DNA of 37,616 nucleotides, taken from Emticicia sp. (lineage in GTDB: Bacteria > Bacteroidota > Bacteroidia > Cytophagales > Spirosomataceae). Under the pieces are notes generated by a model. That model was given only the letters and a program-made list of their open reading frames with translations. It did not search any database and was not told the origin of the DNA. The first letter of the stretch is position 1; the number at the start of each line of letters is the position of its first letter. Shown piece by piece: positions 30,606-37,616 of the stretch. Made by a program: the position numbers and the translations under genes. The stretch lies in NCBI GenBank assembly GCA_017495105.1, contig JAFEIL010000123.1:1-37616 (forward strand). The letters run 5' to 3'.

Positions 30606-32771
30606 ATGTCTATCAAAATAAAACAACACGACTTACGAGATTGTGGTGCGGCGTGCTTGGCTTCGGTGGCTGCTCATTTCCGCCTGCGGCTACCTATTGC
30701 ACGCATACGCCAATATGCGAGTACCGATAAAAAAGGCACAAACGTACTCGGCCTCATTGAAGCCGCCCAAAAACTCGGTTTTCAGGCAAAAGGAGTAAAA
30801 GGCACACTCGAAAGCCTCGAAAAAATACCCAAACCTGCTATTGCTCATGTTCAAATCACTACTCCTTCGGGTGGTGGGCTGCTACACTACGTAGTCATCT
30901 ACAAAGTTTCTAAGACCCACATCACCATAATGGACCCTGGCGATGGAAAAATGCACAAAAAATCCATCGAAGAATTTGCCAAACAATGGACGGGTGTCTT
31001 GGTTTTGTTATTACCCAATGAAGAATTTGAAGTTCGCAACGATAAAATATCGGTCGTTCGCCGATTCTGGACATTGTTACGTCCACACGCTACCGTTATG
31101 CTTCAAGCCTTAGTTGGAGCTGCTGTTTATACCATTTTGGGGCTTTCTACCTCCATTTATATTCAAAAAATCACAGATAATGTAATCATCGAAGGCAATA
31201 AAAACCTGCTCAATTTGCTGAGTATCGGCATGATTATTATTTTAGTTTTGCAGACTATCATCGGTACGGTTAAAAGTATTTTCGCCCTCAAAACTGGTCA
31301 GCAGATAGATGCACAACTGATTTTGGGGTATTATAAACATTTACTAAAACTACCACAACAGTTTTTTGATACGATGCGAGTAGGTGAAATCATTTCGAGG
31401 GTAAACGATGCCGTCAAGATTCGGGTTTTTATCAATGATGTGATTATTGGTTTGGCGGTCAATATTTTCATCGTGCTGTTTTCGTTTGGTCTGATGTTTA
31501 CCTACGATTGGAAATTGGCAGCAATGCTATTGGCAATTATTCCGTTTTATGTCATTATTTACTTTATAAGCAACTATATCAACCGCCGACAAGGGCGAGA
31601 ATTGATGGAAAATTCGGCAGAATTAGAAGCTCAATTAGTCGAATCTCTGAATGCCGCTACCACAATCAAACGTTTTGGCATTGAGCCTTATGCCAACCTC
31701 AAAACCGAAACCAATTTCGTTAGGCTACTCGAAACCGTTTTTAAGTCAAGTAAAACCAGCATTTTTATTGGCAACATCACTGATTTAATTTCCAGACTTT
31801 TTACCATTCTATTACTTTGGTTTGGCACAACGTTTGTCATTGACCAGCAACTTACCCCAGGCGAATTACTTTCTTTTTACTCTTTGATTGGTTATTTTAC
31901 AAGCCCCGCTATGAGTTTGATTGGCTCAAACCGCACTATTCAGGATGCACTTATTGCCGCCGACCGATTATTTGAAATCATGGATTTGGAGCGAGAAGCC
32001 ACCGAAAACAAAGTTGAACTTAGGCCCGAAATGGTAGGTGATATTCAGTTTAAAAATGTATCGTTTCGCTACGGCACGAGAGTACAAGTATTTGATAATC
32101 TGACAATTACGCTCAAAAAAGGACAGATTACGGCAGTGATTGGAGAAAGCGGTTCGGGCAAATCTACGTTGATGTCGTTGTTACAAAACTTATATCCACT
32201 GAGTGGTGGAAATATTCTCATTGGCGATTATGACATCAAGCACATTCATAATGAAAACCTCCGTAGTATTGTGAGTGTAGTACCGCAACAAATTGATTTA
32301 TTCGGGGCATCGGTTATTGAAAATATTGCACTCGGAGATTTTGAACCAGATATGCAACGCATCTTATTTATTTGCAGTCAACTCGGAATTAGTGAATTTG
32401 TAGAAAAACTACCAAACGGCTATAATACCTACATTGGCGAAAATGGAGCAAGTCTTTCGGGCAGACAACGCCAACGTTTAGCCATCGCACGAGCTTTATA
32501 TCGTAATCCAGAAATACTGATTTTAGACGAAGCCACCTCTGCTCTTGATACAATTTCGGAGAAATACGTTCAGCAAACCATTCAAACGCTAAGAAGTTTA
32601 AGTAAAACAATCATTATCATTGCTCACCGGTTGAGTACCATCAAAACTGCTGATAAAATATTAGTTCTTGCTAACGGAAAATTAGTGCAAGAAGGCACAC
32701 ACGAAAACCTGCTTTATCAAGAAGGAGTTTACAACCGTCTTTGGATGGAACAGTTTGAAGGGGTTTTATGA
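30606..32771 (+). CDS. C39-peptidase-containing ABC transporter (PCAT), bacteriocin processing and export
   Basis: Cuts double-glycine leaders and exports the core peptides. The N-terminal C39 protease domain (1 to about 140) has Cys13 (KQHDLRDCGAACLA), His94 (LLHYVVIYK) and Asp110 (IMDPGDG), a complete catalytic set. Six membrane helices (about 155-430) and an ATPase follow: Walker A GESGSGKST near 512, signature LSGRQRQRLAIARAL (Arg in place of the usual second Gly), Walker B ILILDEATSALDT, and switch His in IIAHRLST. At 721 residues it is full length. It should serve the four precursors, with the HlyD-type adaptor at 26834. The higher GC than the precursor genes suggests a different history. 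Confidence 0.95.
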   Translation: MSIKIKQHDLRDCGAACLASVAAHFRLRLPIARIRQYASTDKKGTNVLGLIEAAQKLGFQAKGVKGTLESLEKIPKPAIAHVQITTPSGGGLLHYVVIYKVSKTHITIMDPGDGKMHKKSIEEFAKQWTGVLVLLLPNEEFEVRNDKISVVRRFWTLLRPHATVMLQALVGAAVYTILGLSTSIYIQKITDNVIIEGNKNLLNLLSIGMIIILVLQTIIGTVKSIFALKTGQQIDAQLILGYYKHLLKLPQQFFDTMRVGEIISRVNDAVKIRVFINDVIIGLAVNIFIVLFSFGLMFTYDWKLAAMLLAIIPFYVIIYFISNYINRRQGRELMENSAELEAQLVESLNAATTIKRFGIEPYANLKTETNFVRLLETVFKSSKTSIFIGNITDLISRLFTILLLWFGTTFVIDQQLTPGELLSFYSLIGYFTSPAMSLIGSNRTIQDALIAADRLFEIMDLEREATENKVELRPEMVGDIQFKNVSFRYGTRVQVFDNLTITLKKGQITAVIGESGSGKSTLMSLLQNLYPLSGGNILIGDYDIKHIHNENLRSIVSVVPQQIDLFGASVIENIALGDFEPDMQRILFICSQLGISEFVEKLPNGYNTYIGENGASLSGRQRQRLAIARALYRNPEILILDEATSALDTISEKYVQQTIQTLRSLSKTIIIIAHRLSTIKTADKILVLANGKLVQEGTHENLLYQEGVYNRLWMEQFEGVL

Positions 32772-32778
32772 TTAGAAA

Positions 32779-32825
32779 TTTGAATAAGTGCCACTTTTAA
32801 TCTTGTAATGACACTTATTCAAAAA
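32779..32825. terminator. Bidirectional terminator at the right edge of the island
   Basis: TTGAATAAGTG pairs with CACTTATTCAA, with an A-rich tail on the plus strand. It lies between the convergent transporter and GH65 genes. Confidence 0.65.
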
Positions 32826-32829
32826 CTGC

Positions 32830-34887
32830 TTATTTCACGGTAAAAGTTTTTTTCTCAACTCCAACACCTTTCAAAGTTAATGATTTCCAGTGTTTTGGAA
32901 GTTTTGTTTTTAGTTGGATAATTCCTGCATCGGTAAAATCAAGTCCGCCCCAACCGTTGATGAGTGTTTGTAAATATCCACCTGCACCCGTCGAAAAATA
33001 TGGGTTTGTTCCGCCAGCTGTTTCGGCCAAAACTCCAAATGGCGGAACTTCGTTAGGCTTGTAGCTATCCATATATTGTTTATAAGCCGTTTCGGTATTT
33101 CCCAAACGAACATTTAAGATAGAAAATACGCCATGTGCCATTGCTGGACTTTGTCCTTTTCTTCCTGGCAAATTATCGGCCAAAACTTTCCAATAGAAAT
33201 CTAAATCCTTCTTAATTATCTGTGGGTCAGTGATTTGCTTCATCGGATACGAAAGTAAATTTACATCGCCTTGCTTGATTGGCTCGCCGTTATACGAAGC
33301 GTGCTCACGAGTTGTTCCATCAGGAAACTTCAAAATTACAAGTCCATCTTGTATTTCTTTCCATTTTGGGTTTTCTGGCAGCCCCAACTCTTTTGCTGCT
33401 TGGTTGGCAAAGCCTAAAACTTCTTTGGCCATTCCATTTGTATAGGCGTTGTCGTCCACATTTTCGGCCCATTCATCAGCACATACAACATTGATAATGT
33501 GGAATTTACCATCATTTCCTTTTTCTACACGGCTTACCCAAAAATCGGCAACTTCTTTCAGCATCGGGTAGGCTCGGTCTTTTAACCAAATTTTGTCTTT
33601 CGTGACTTGATAATATTTCCAGAACGCAAAGCCTACATCGCCTGTGATATGGTGCTGAAATGGCCCCGTTAAAGCCCAAACTGGCGTAGATTCTTGCCCT
33701 GAATCATCAGATTCCCAAGGGAACATTGCACCTTGATAACCATGTGCCTTGGCATTATATTTAGCAGCTTGCAAACGCTCAAAACGATATTCGAGAAGTG
33801 ATTTCGCTAGTTCAGGTTTCATAGCCAATAGCGGAGGAAACATCCAAATTTCAGTATCCCAAAAAACATGACCATTATAGCCTAAACCCGATAAACCCAT
33901 TGGTGAGAGACTATACGCTTGTCCTTCACGGCAAAACGAATACAGATTATACAAAGAAAAACGTGCCGCACGTTGAGCTTCATCGTCACCTTCAATGATG
34001 ATATCTGACTCCCAAAGTTTTGCCCATGCTTCTTTGTGTTTTTTTAGTAATCGTTCACGTTTTTCGAGTGCCGCAAAAATTGTCAAACGCTCGGCTTCAT
34101 TGTGTGGGTCGGTTACATGGGCAGTCGAAATGACCGAACCAACTACCGAAAACCTGTATGTTTCACCCGCTTTTAGCTTTTTCGTAAACTTCATTCGGTG
34201 CATTCCATTGTCCCATTCTTCGTGAATCAACTGTGGTTCTTTTCCTCGTTCTTCTTCAAACAGAAATGAATTTGAGGCTGCAATCGTATGTTTTCCAGTA
34301 GGAGTTTTTGCCACTGAAGTCATCAACGGAATCAGTGAATGTGGTCGGTCGATTGTATGAAAGAAATTGTGTACATCACGCAACATATCTGGCGTTTGCA
34401 TGATACTGATGGGCGTAAATTCAATATCTTGTTTGGCAGTGATTTCCATTTCAATCAATGCTGAATGTGGTAAATGGCGTAGTGCAAGTACATTTGATTT
34501 GACGGCGGCCTTACTTCCCATATCGAAAGTTGTGGTAAAAATGGCATTTTGCATATCAATTGTTTGTACGAAATTGCTAATGTTATTACGTTTAATCATT
34601 TGATTATCAATGATTAATTCCATGTTGGCAAATTCAAATGCCTTCATGATATTGGCAACACGCCCACGCCCATAAGTGTCGAAAGTGCCATTAAGTACAA
34701 TTTCCTTTACTTTTAGTGGGTCGGGTGAAGACGTAATTCCGACCATACCATTGGCCACAGTAACACCATAATAATTGTTGGGGTCAAAGTTTTTGGCTGA
34801 AATTTGCCATTGTGCGAGCGTTGGTGTGAATACACTCATAAAAAGCAGCAGTTTGCAGAGGTGCTGCCACGAATTTGTTTTTTTCAT
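32830..34887 (-). CDS. Secreted glycoside hydrolase family 65 protein
   Basis: Acts on alpha-glucosides; secreted or periplasmic (signal peptide ending TPTLAQWQ, about 1-26). An N-terminal beta-sandwich (about 27-270) is joined to an (alpha/alpha)6 barrel with GH65 motifs: GHVFWDTEIWMFPPLL (340-354), GYQGAMFPWES (383-393), and CADEWAENVDDNAYTN (469-484), where Glu472 fits the general acid. Glu622 in GVLAETAGGTNPY is a candidate general base, which would make it a hydrolase rather than a phosphorylase; characterised Bacteroidota GH65 hydrolases act on kojibiose-type alpha-1,2-glucosides (from memory). The length of 685 is normal. It stands alone with its own promoter region. Confidence 0.85.
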   Translation of the reverse strand: MKKTNSWQHLCKLLLFMSVFTPTLAQWQISAKNFDPNNYYGVTVANGMVGITSSPDPLKVKEIVLNGTFDTYGRGRVANIMKAFEFANMELIIDNQMIKRNNISNFVQTIDMQNAIFTTTFDMGSKAAVKSNVLALRHLPHSALIEMEITAKQDIEFTPISIMQTPDMLRDVHNFFHTIDRPHSLIPLMTSVAKTPTGKHTIAASNSFLFEEERGKEPQLIHEEWDNGMHRMKFTKKLKAGETYRFSVVGSVISTAHVTDPHNEAERLTIFAALEKRERLLKKHKEAWAKLWESDIIIEGDDEAQRAARFSLYNLYSFCREGQAYSLSPMGLSGLGYNGHVFWDTEIWMFPPLLAMKPELAKSLLEYRFERLQAAKYNAKAHGYQGAMFPWESDDSGQESTPVWALTGPFQHHITGDVGFAFWKYYQVTKDKIWLKDRAYPMLKEVADFWVSRVEKGNDGKFHIINVVCADEWAENVDDNAYTNGMAKEVLGFANQAAKELGLPENPKWKEIQDGLVILKFPDGTTREHASYNGEPIKQGDVNLLSYPMKQITDPQIIKKDLDFYWKVLADNLPGRKGQSPAMAHGVFSILNVRLGNTETAYKQYMDSYKPNEVPPFGVLAETAGGTNPYFSTGAGGYLQTLINGWGGLDFTDAGIIQLKTKLPKHWKSLTLKGVGVEKKTFTVK

Positions 34888-35016
34888 AGGTCAAGATTTA
34901 TTTAATCAAGTATAAATATAGTATTTTTTTAGGTGAGGAAGAATAATACGCTATTTAAAGAAAGATTTTAACTATTTTTATCATTAAATATAAGGCCACT
35001 TTTAAAATAGCTATTT

Positions 35017-35862
35017 ATGAAAAAAATTATTGCATTTACTTTATTATCGACTCTCTATCTATCTTGCGATAGTTCACAAAAAAACGCAAATAAAGAATCT
35101 TTACAAGTTGCAAAGTTGGCCATTGAAGAAGTTCCAGCCACTGATTCATTAACTATTGATTTGTTGGATTTAAGGGACAGAGGTTTATTGAAAGCTACTC
35201 AAATTGTTTCGATTAAGCCTGACCCTGTGTATCATAAAAACAAGCGATTTAATGCTTTATCGTTGAAAGGCATTTTAGAAAAATATTCATCAATAAATAG
35301 AATGAATGCCAATGATTTGAAAGTGGTTTTTGAGTGTGAGGATGGTTACAAACCCGAAATGCCTTTAGAAATATTACTTTCGGCAAAAGCGTTTTTGGCT
35401 GTAAATGATGTCGATGCTCCAAAGGGTCGTGAGTGGGAAATCCTCTTGAAAAATGGCCAAGAATCAAAAATGGAGCCTTTTTATGTTGTTTATGAAGATG
35501 TCTCGGGTGATGATATAAGTTATAAATGGCCATACAATTTAGTGAAAATACATCTTGCTCCGCTTCACGAAAACGATGAGGCCCTCAAACCAAAAAACAA
35601 ATCGACTTTGGCGGGCTATGAAATATTTAAAAATCGCTGTCAAACTTGCCATGCTATCAATAAAATTGGTGGGAAAATGGGGCCAGAACTAAACTATCCG
35701 AAAAGCGTAACAGAATATTGGAAAACTGATGATTTGAAGGCTTTTATTCAGAATCCTGCTAGTTATAGAAACAATGTGAAAATGCCAACACTTGGCATAA
35801 AACCCGAAGAAGCGAACGAAATAGTAAAGTATTTAAGCTACATGAGCGAGCATAAATTGTAG
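35017..35862 (+). CDS. c-type cytochrome lipoprotein with molybdopterin-domain-like middle
   Basis: Envelope electron-transfer lipoprotein of 281 residues. The signal ends LYLSCDSS with Cys17 lipidated. Residues about 40-185 look like the sulfite-oxidase-type molybdopterin domain found in some cytochrome c proteins (DLRDRGLLKATQIVSIKPDP, VFECEDGYKPEMPLE, WPYNLVKIHL), but without a clear cofactor cysteine site, so probably only the fold. The C-terminal monohaem domain has CQTCH (Cys208, Cys211, His212) and Met256 (NVKMPTLG) as the distal ligand. A role in a respiratory side chain is likely; partners are not in the window. Confidence 0.82.
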   Translation: MKKIIAFTLLSTLYLSCDSSQKNANKESLQVAKLAIEEVPATDSLTIDLLDLRDRGLLKATQIVSIKPDPVYHKNKRFNALSLKGILEKYSSINRMNANDLKVVFECEDGYKPEMPLEILLSAKAFLAVNDVDAPKGREWEILLKNGQESKMEPFYVVYEDVSGDDISYKWPYNLVKIHLAPLHENDEALKPKNKSTLAGYEIFKNRCQTCHAINKIGGKMGPELNYPKSVTEYWKTDDLKAFIQNPASYRNNVKMPTLGIKPEEANEIVKYLSYMSEHKL

Positions 35863-35994
35863 GGCTTTAAAAATTAGTAATTGAGGGTTAAAGGTTGTTG
35901 ATTGAAGATGTGATTTCCTCAAAACTCAACAATCTTAAATATTTAATCCGTGCGATAGTAGCCGACGCTCGGTAGCTTCAAGTGGATTTTTGGC

Positions 35995-37530
35995 CTAAAA
36001 ACGATAATTTATACCGTAATTCAAGCCAAACATTTTTAAACGCATTTGCAAAGCTGTTGCGTTATTAATACCCGAAAATAGCGAATACTGATAAGCACTT
36101 CCTAAATTTAGCTGCCAATGCTTGCTTATAAGGTAGCTTGCTCTTACACCGCCCAAACCACTCAGATTCAGAGGTTTATAAATATTGCTTGATTTGTTAA
36201 AAGTGCTTTTTTCTTGTACGATACTATCATCATTGATGATGGTATTTTGCAAGAAAATATCAGTCGAAACACCCGCTAAAATATTTAGAGCAACCTTTTT
36301 CGATAAACCAATTTCATAACCAACTTGCATTGGAATCATCAAGTATTCATAGCGATTTTCAAATTGCGAGGCATCCGCTATTACTGTATTTACTTGAACA
36401 TTGGCAATTTTTAAGCCTTGATTAGCTGCATTTTGTGTTAAATAATTGGCAAAAAAAGTATTTACATAGCCATTCTGCTGGAAAGAATAAGTATTACTAT
36501 TTAAAGTCGAATTTCCACGTAAATATCTGATTCCACTTTCAAAATTCCATTTTTTTGAAATTTTATAACCCATCGCTATGCCTGTATTTATGCCAATCCC
36601 CGACCTAATAGCATTTTGCGGCTGAGAAACCATGACCTTGGGTTGCTGCTCGTTTACAGATGGTGAAGCTCCCATATTTGGTCGGTTGGAAGCACTTGCA
36701 AAAGCATCGGCTTGTGCCATCGCAACCGTATTTAGGCCACCGAGTTTCATGTTAGGGTCAAAAGGCGAAACTCCCGATTGAACACCCAACCAAAATTTAG
36801 AATCGTTTGAAGCCACAAATGGAGCTTCGGTTGCTTCTCCTTCAAACACTAATTTATTTCGGTTCAAAGTATAGCGACTTCCTAAATATTGATAGTCATG
36901 ATATTTCAATAAAGCTAAATCTACAATAGATTTATTATCATTTTGATTATCAAGTGTTTGTGTATTAAAATTGCCAAATAGTTGATTGTTGTTTGCAGGT
37001 ATTTCTGTGGGCATTTCAACTGCGTTTGGATTGGCAAAACTTGCCGCAGCTAAGGCTTGTAATTGGTTATTTATTGTAGATGTCTTTGGATTTGAAACAC
37101 GTTTTTCTATACTTGTTTCGGATAAAGCTAGTGTGTGCTTTGTGGCATTGTTTTCGGGTGAAAGATGTAGTTCGGTAGGATTTGGTATTGCTAATGTAAA
37201 ATTATCAGTGTTGGTATCAGAAGTATTTGGTTGAGAATTGATATTTTGAGGATTTGCTATAACTTTTTTAGTATTTTTATTAATAATAGCCAATGGCGTT
37301 TTCGATTCTTTTTGAATGAAAAACAAGATTCCTCCCAAAGCCAAAACTAAGGTTGCAGCCACACCTGCAAGCATTGCTGACGGATGAAGGAAAAATAAGA
37401 ATGGACGGCGTTTTTTTTGCTCTAAATCTTGCTCAATTCGCTCCCACATATCGCTCGGGGGAGCAAAAGAAGCATCATAAAATGCCTTTTGCCATTCTTC
37501 TTCAAAATTATTTGGCTTCTGTGAGTCCAT
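35995..37530 (-). CDS. Anti-sigma-like membrane protein with predicted beta-barrel C-terminus
   Basis: A 511-residue protein common in Bacteroidota as 'outer membrane beta-barrel protein'. The N-terminus (residues 1-45, EEEWQKAFYDASFAPPSDMW) looks like a cytoplasmic anti-sigma-type segment; one membrane helix follows (about 48-70, PSAMLAGVAATLVLALGGIL). A Ser/Asn-rich linker (about 75-250) leads to strands with porin-like ends (SGIRYLRGNSTLNSNTYSFQ, ending MFGLNYGINYRF). A barrel plus an inner-membrane helix is hard to place in one protein; periplasmic strands are possible. In this phylum such genes often follow an ECF sigma factor gene, which would lie past the window edge. Function unknown. 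Confidence 0.7.
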   Translation of the reverse strand: MDSQKPNNFEEEWQKAFYDASFAPPSDMWERIEQDLEQKKRRPFLFFLHPSAMLAGVAATLVLALGGILFFIQKESKTPLAIINKNTKKVIANPQNINSQPNTSDTNTDNFTLAIPNPTELHLSPENNATKHTLALSETSIEKRVSNPKTSTINNQLQALAAASFANPNAVEMPTEIPANNNQLFGNFNTQTLDNQNDNKSIVDLALLKYHDYQYLGSRYTLNRNKLVFEGEATEAPFVASNDSKFWLGVQSGVSPFDPNMKLGGLNTVAMAQADAFASASNRPNMGASPSVNEQQPKVMVSQPQNAIRSGIGINTGIAMGYKISKKWNFESGIRYLRGNSTLNSNTYSFQQNGYVNTFFANYLTQNAANQGLKIANVQVNTVIADASQFENRYEYLMIPMQVGYEIGLSKKVALNILAGVSTDIFLQNTIINDDSIVQEKSTFNKSSNIYKPLNLSGLGGVRASYLISKHWQLNLGSAYQYSLFSGINNATALQMRLKMFGLNYGINYRF

Positions 37531-37616
37531 TTGTTTCTACGAAAACAGTTTCGTATTTTTTACTTATACTCGTTAGGAATAGGATTGAGAATTTCGGACA
37601 TGAAAATTTAGAGTAA

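Noticed and set aside
30545-30730. 61-codon frame overlapping the start of the C39 transporter
   Set aside because: It overlaps the catalytic Cys region of the transporter in another frame and has no recognisable feature.
37531-37616. Possible 3' end of a sigma factor gene at the right edge on the minus strand
   Set aside because: Only 86 bases are visible and no frame shows a recognisable sigma factor end; one frame has two stops in this stretch. The plus-strand frame from 37353 is a shadow.

Overview
The window looks like chromosome from a gliding, AT-rich member of the Bacteroidota, most likely order Cytophagales. Signs are a GldB gliding lipoprotein, a TonB-dependent receptor behind a TPP riboswitch, a C-terminal '3-coathanger stack' type domain on a secreted phosphatase, and Bacteroidota-type promoters (TTG, about 20 bases, TAnnTTTG). 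The genus is not decided. No tRNA, rRNA, CRISPR array, transposase or integrase was found.

Bases 1-23,300 are mostly ordinary chromosome. They hold: the riboswitch-controlled thiamine-type receptor; a secreted purple-acid-phosphatase-like protein; a Tat-exported Gfo/Idh/MocA oxidoreductase; a higBA-like toxin-antitoxin pair with both reading frames broken; hemA; a sensor histidine kinase; an acyl-CoA dehydrogenase; a BamA/TamA-type outer membrane protein; two lipoproteins, one collagen-like; an exported RraB-like/TPR protein; an EamA transporter; an ABC exporter with a Fur-family regulator; gldB; and a PpiD-type foldase. Two 7-1-7 palindromes of Fur/PerR type lie between hemA and the kinase.

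Bases 23,322-32,771 are the accessory region and the main find: a modular bacteriocin-like island. A sequence of about 190 bp occurs three times (two copies identical by eye, the third with a 14-bp insertion). It holds a perfect hairpin, a promoter and the first 18 codons of a double-glycine leader. Each copy runs into a different short core peptide, then a terminator-like hairpin, a different small membrane protein (putative immunity) and a copy of a second, degenerate repeat. A fourth precursor with an Arg-Gly cleavage site follows the third. Between cassettes lie the export genes (a C39-peptidase ABC transporter and an HlyD-type adaptor), a Xre-type regulator, a second CPBP protease, a vapBC-type pair and two small unknown genes. 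A 16-base motif recurs six times on the same strand, in front of every precursor and both transport genes. The layout suggests leader-plus-promoter cassettes that duplicate and swap core and immunity genes by recombination. The first precursor carries a one-base frameshift in a T5 run.

Bases 32,830-37,616 return to ordinary chromosome: a secreted GH65 enzyme, a c-type cytochrome lipoprotein, and a membrane protein with an anti-sigma-like N-terminus and a predicted beta-barrel C-terminus. Assignments rest on reading motifs by eye; no database search was run.
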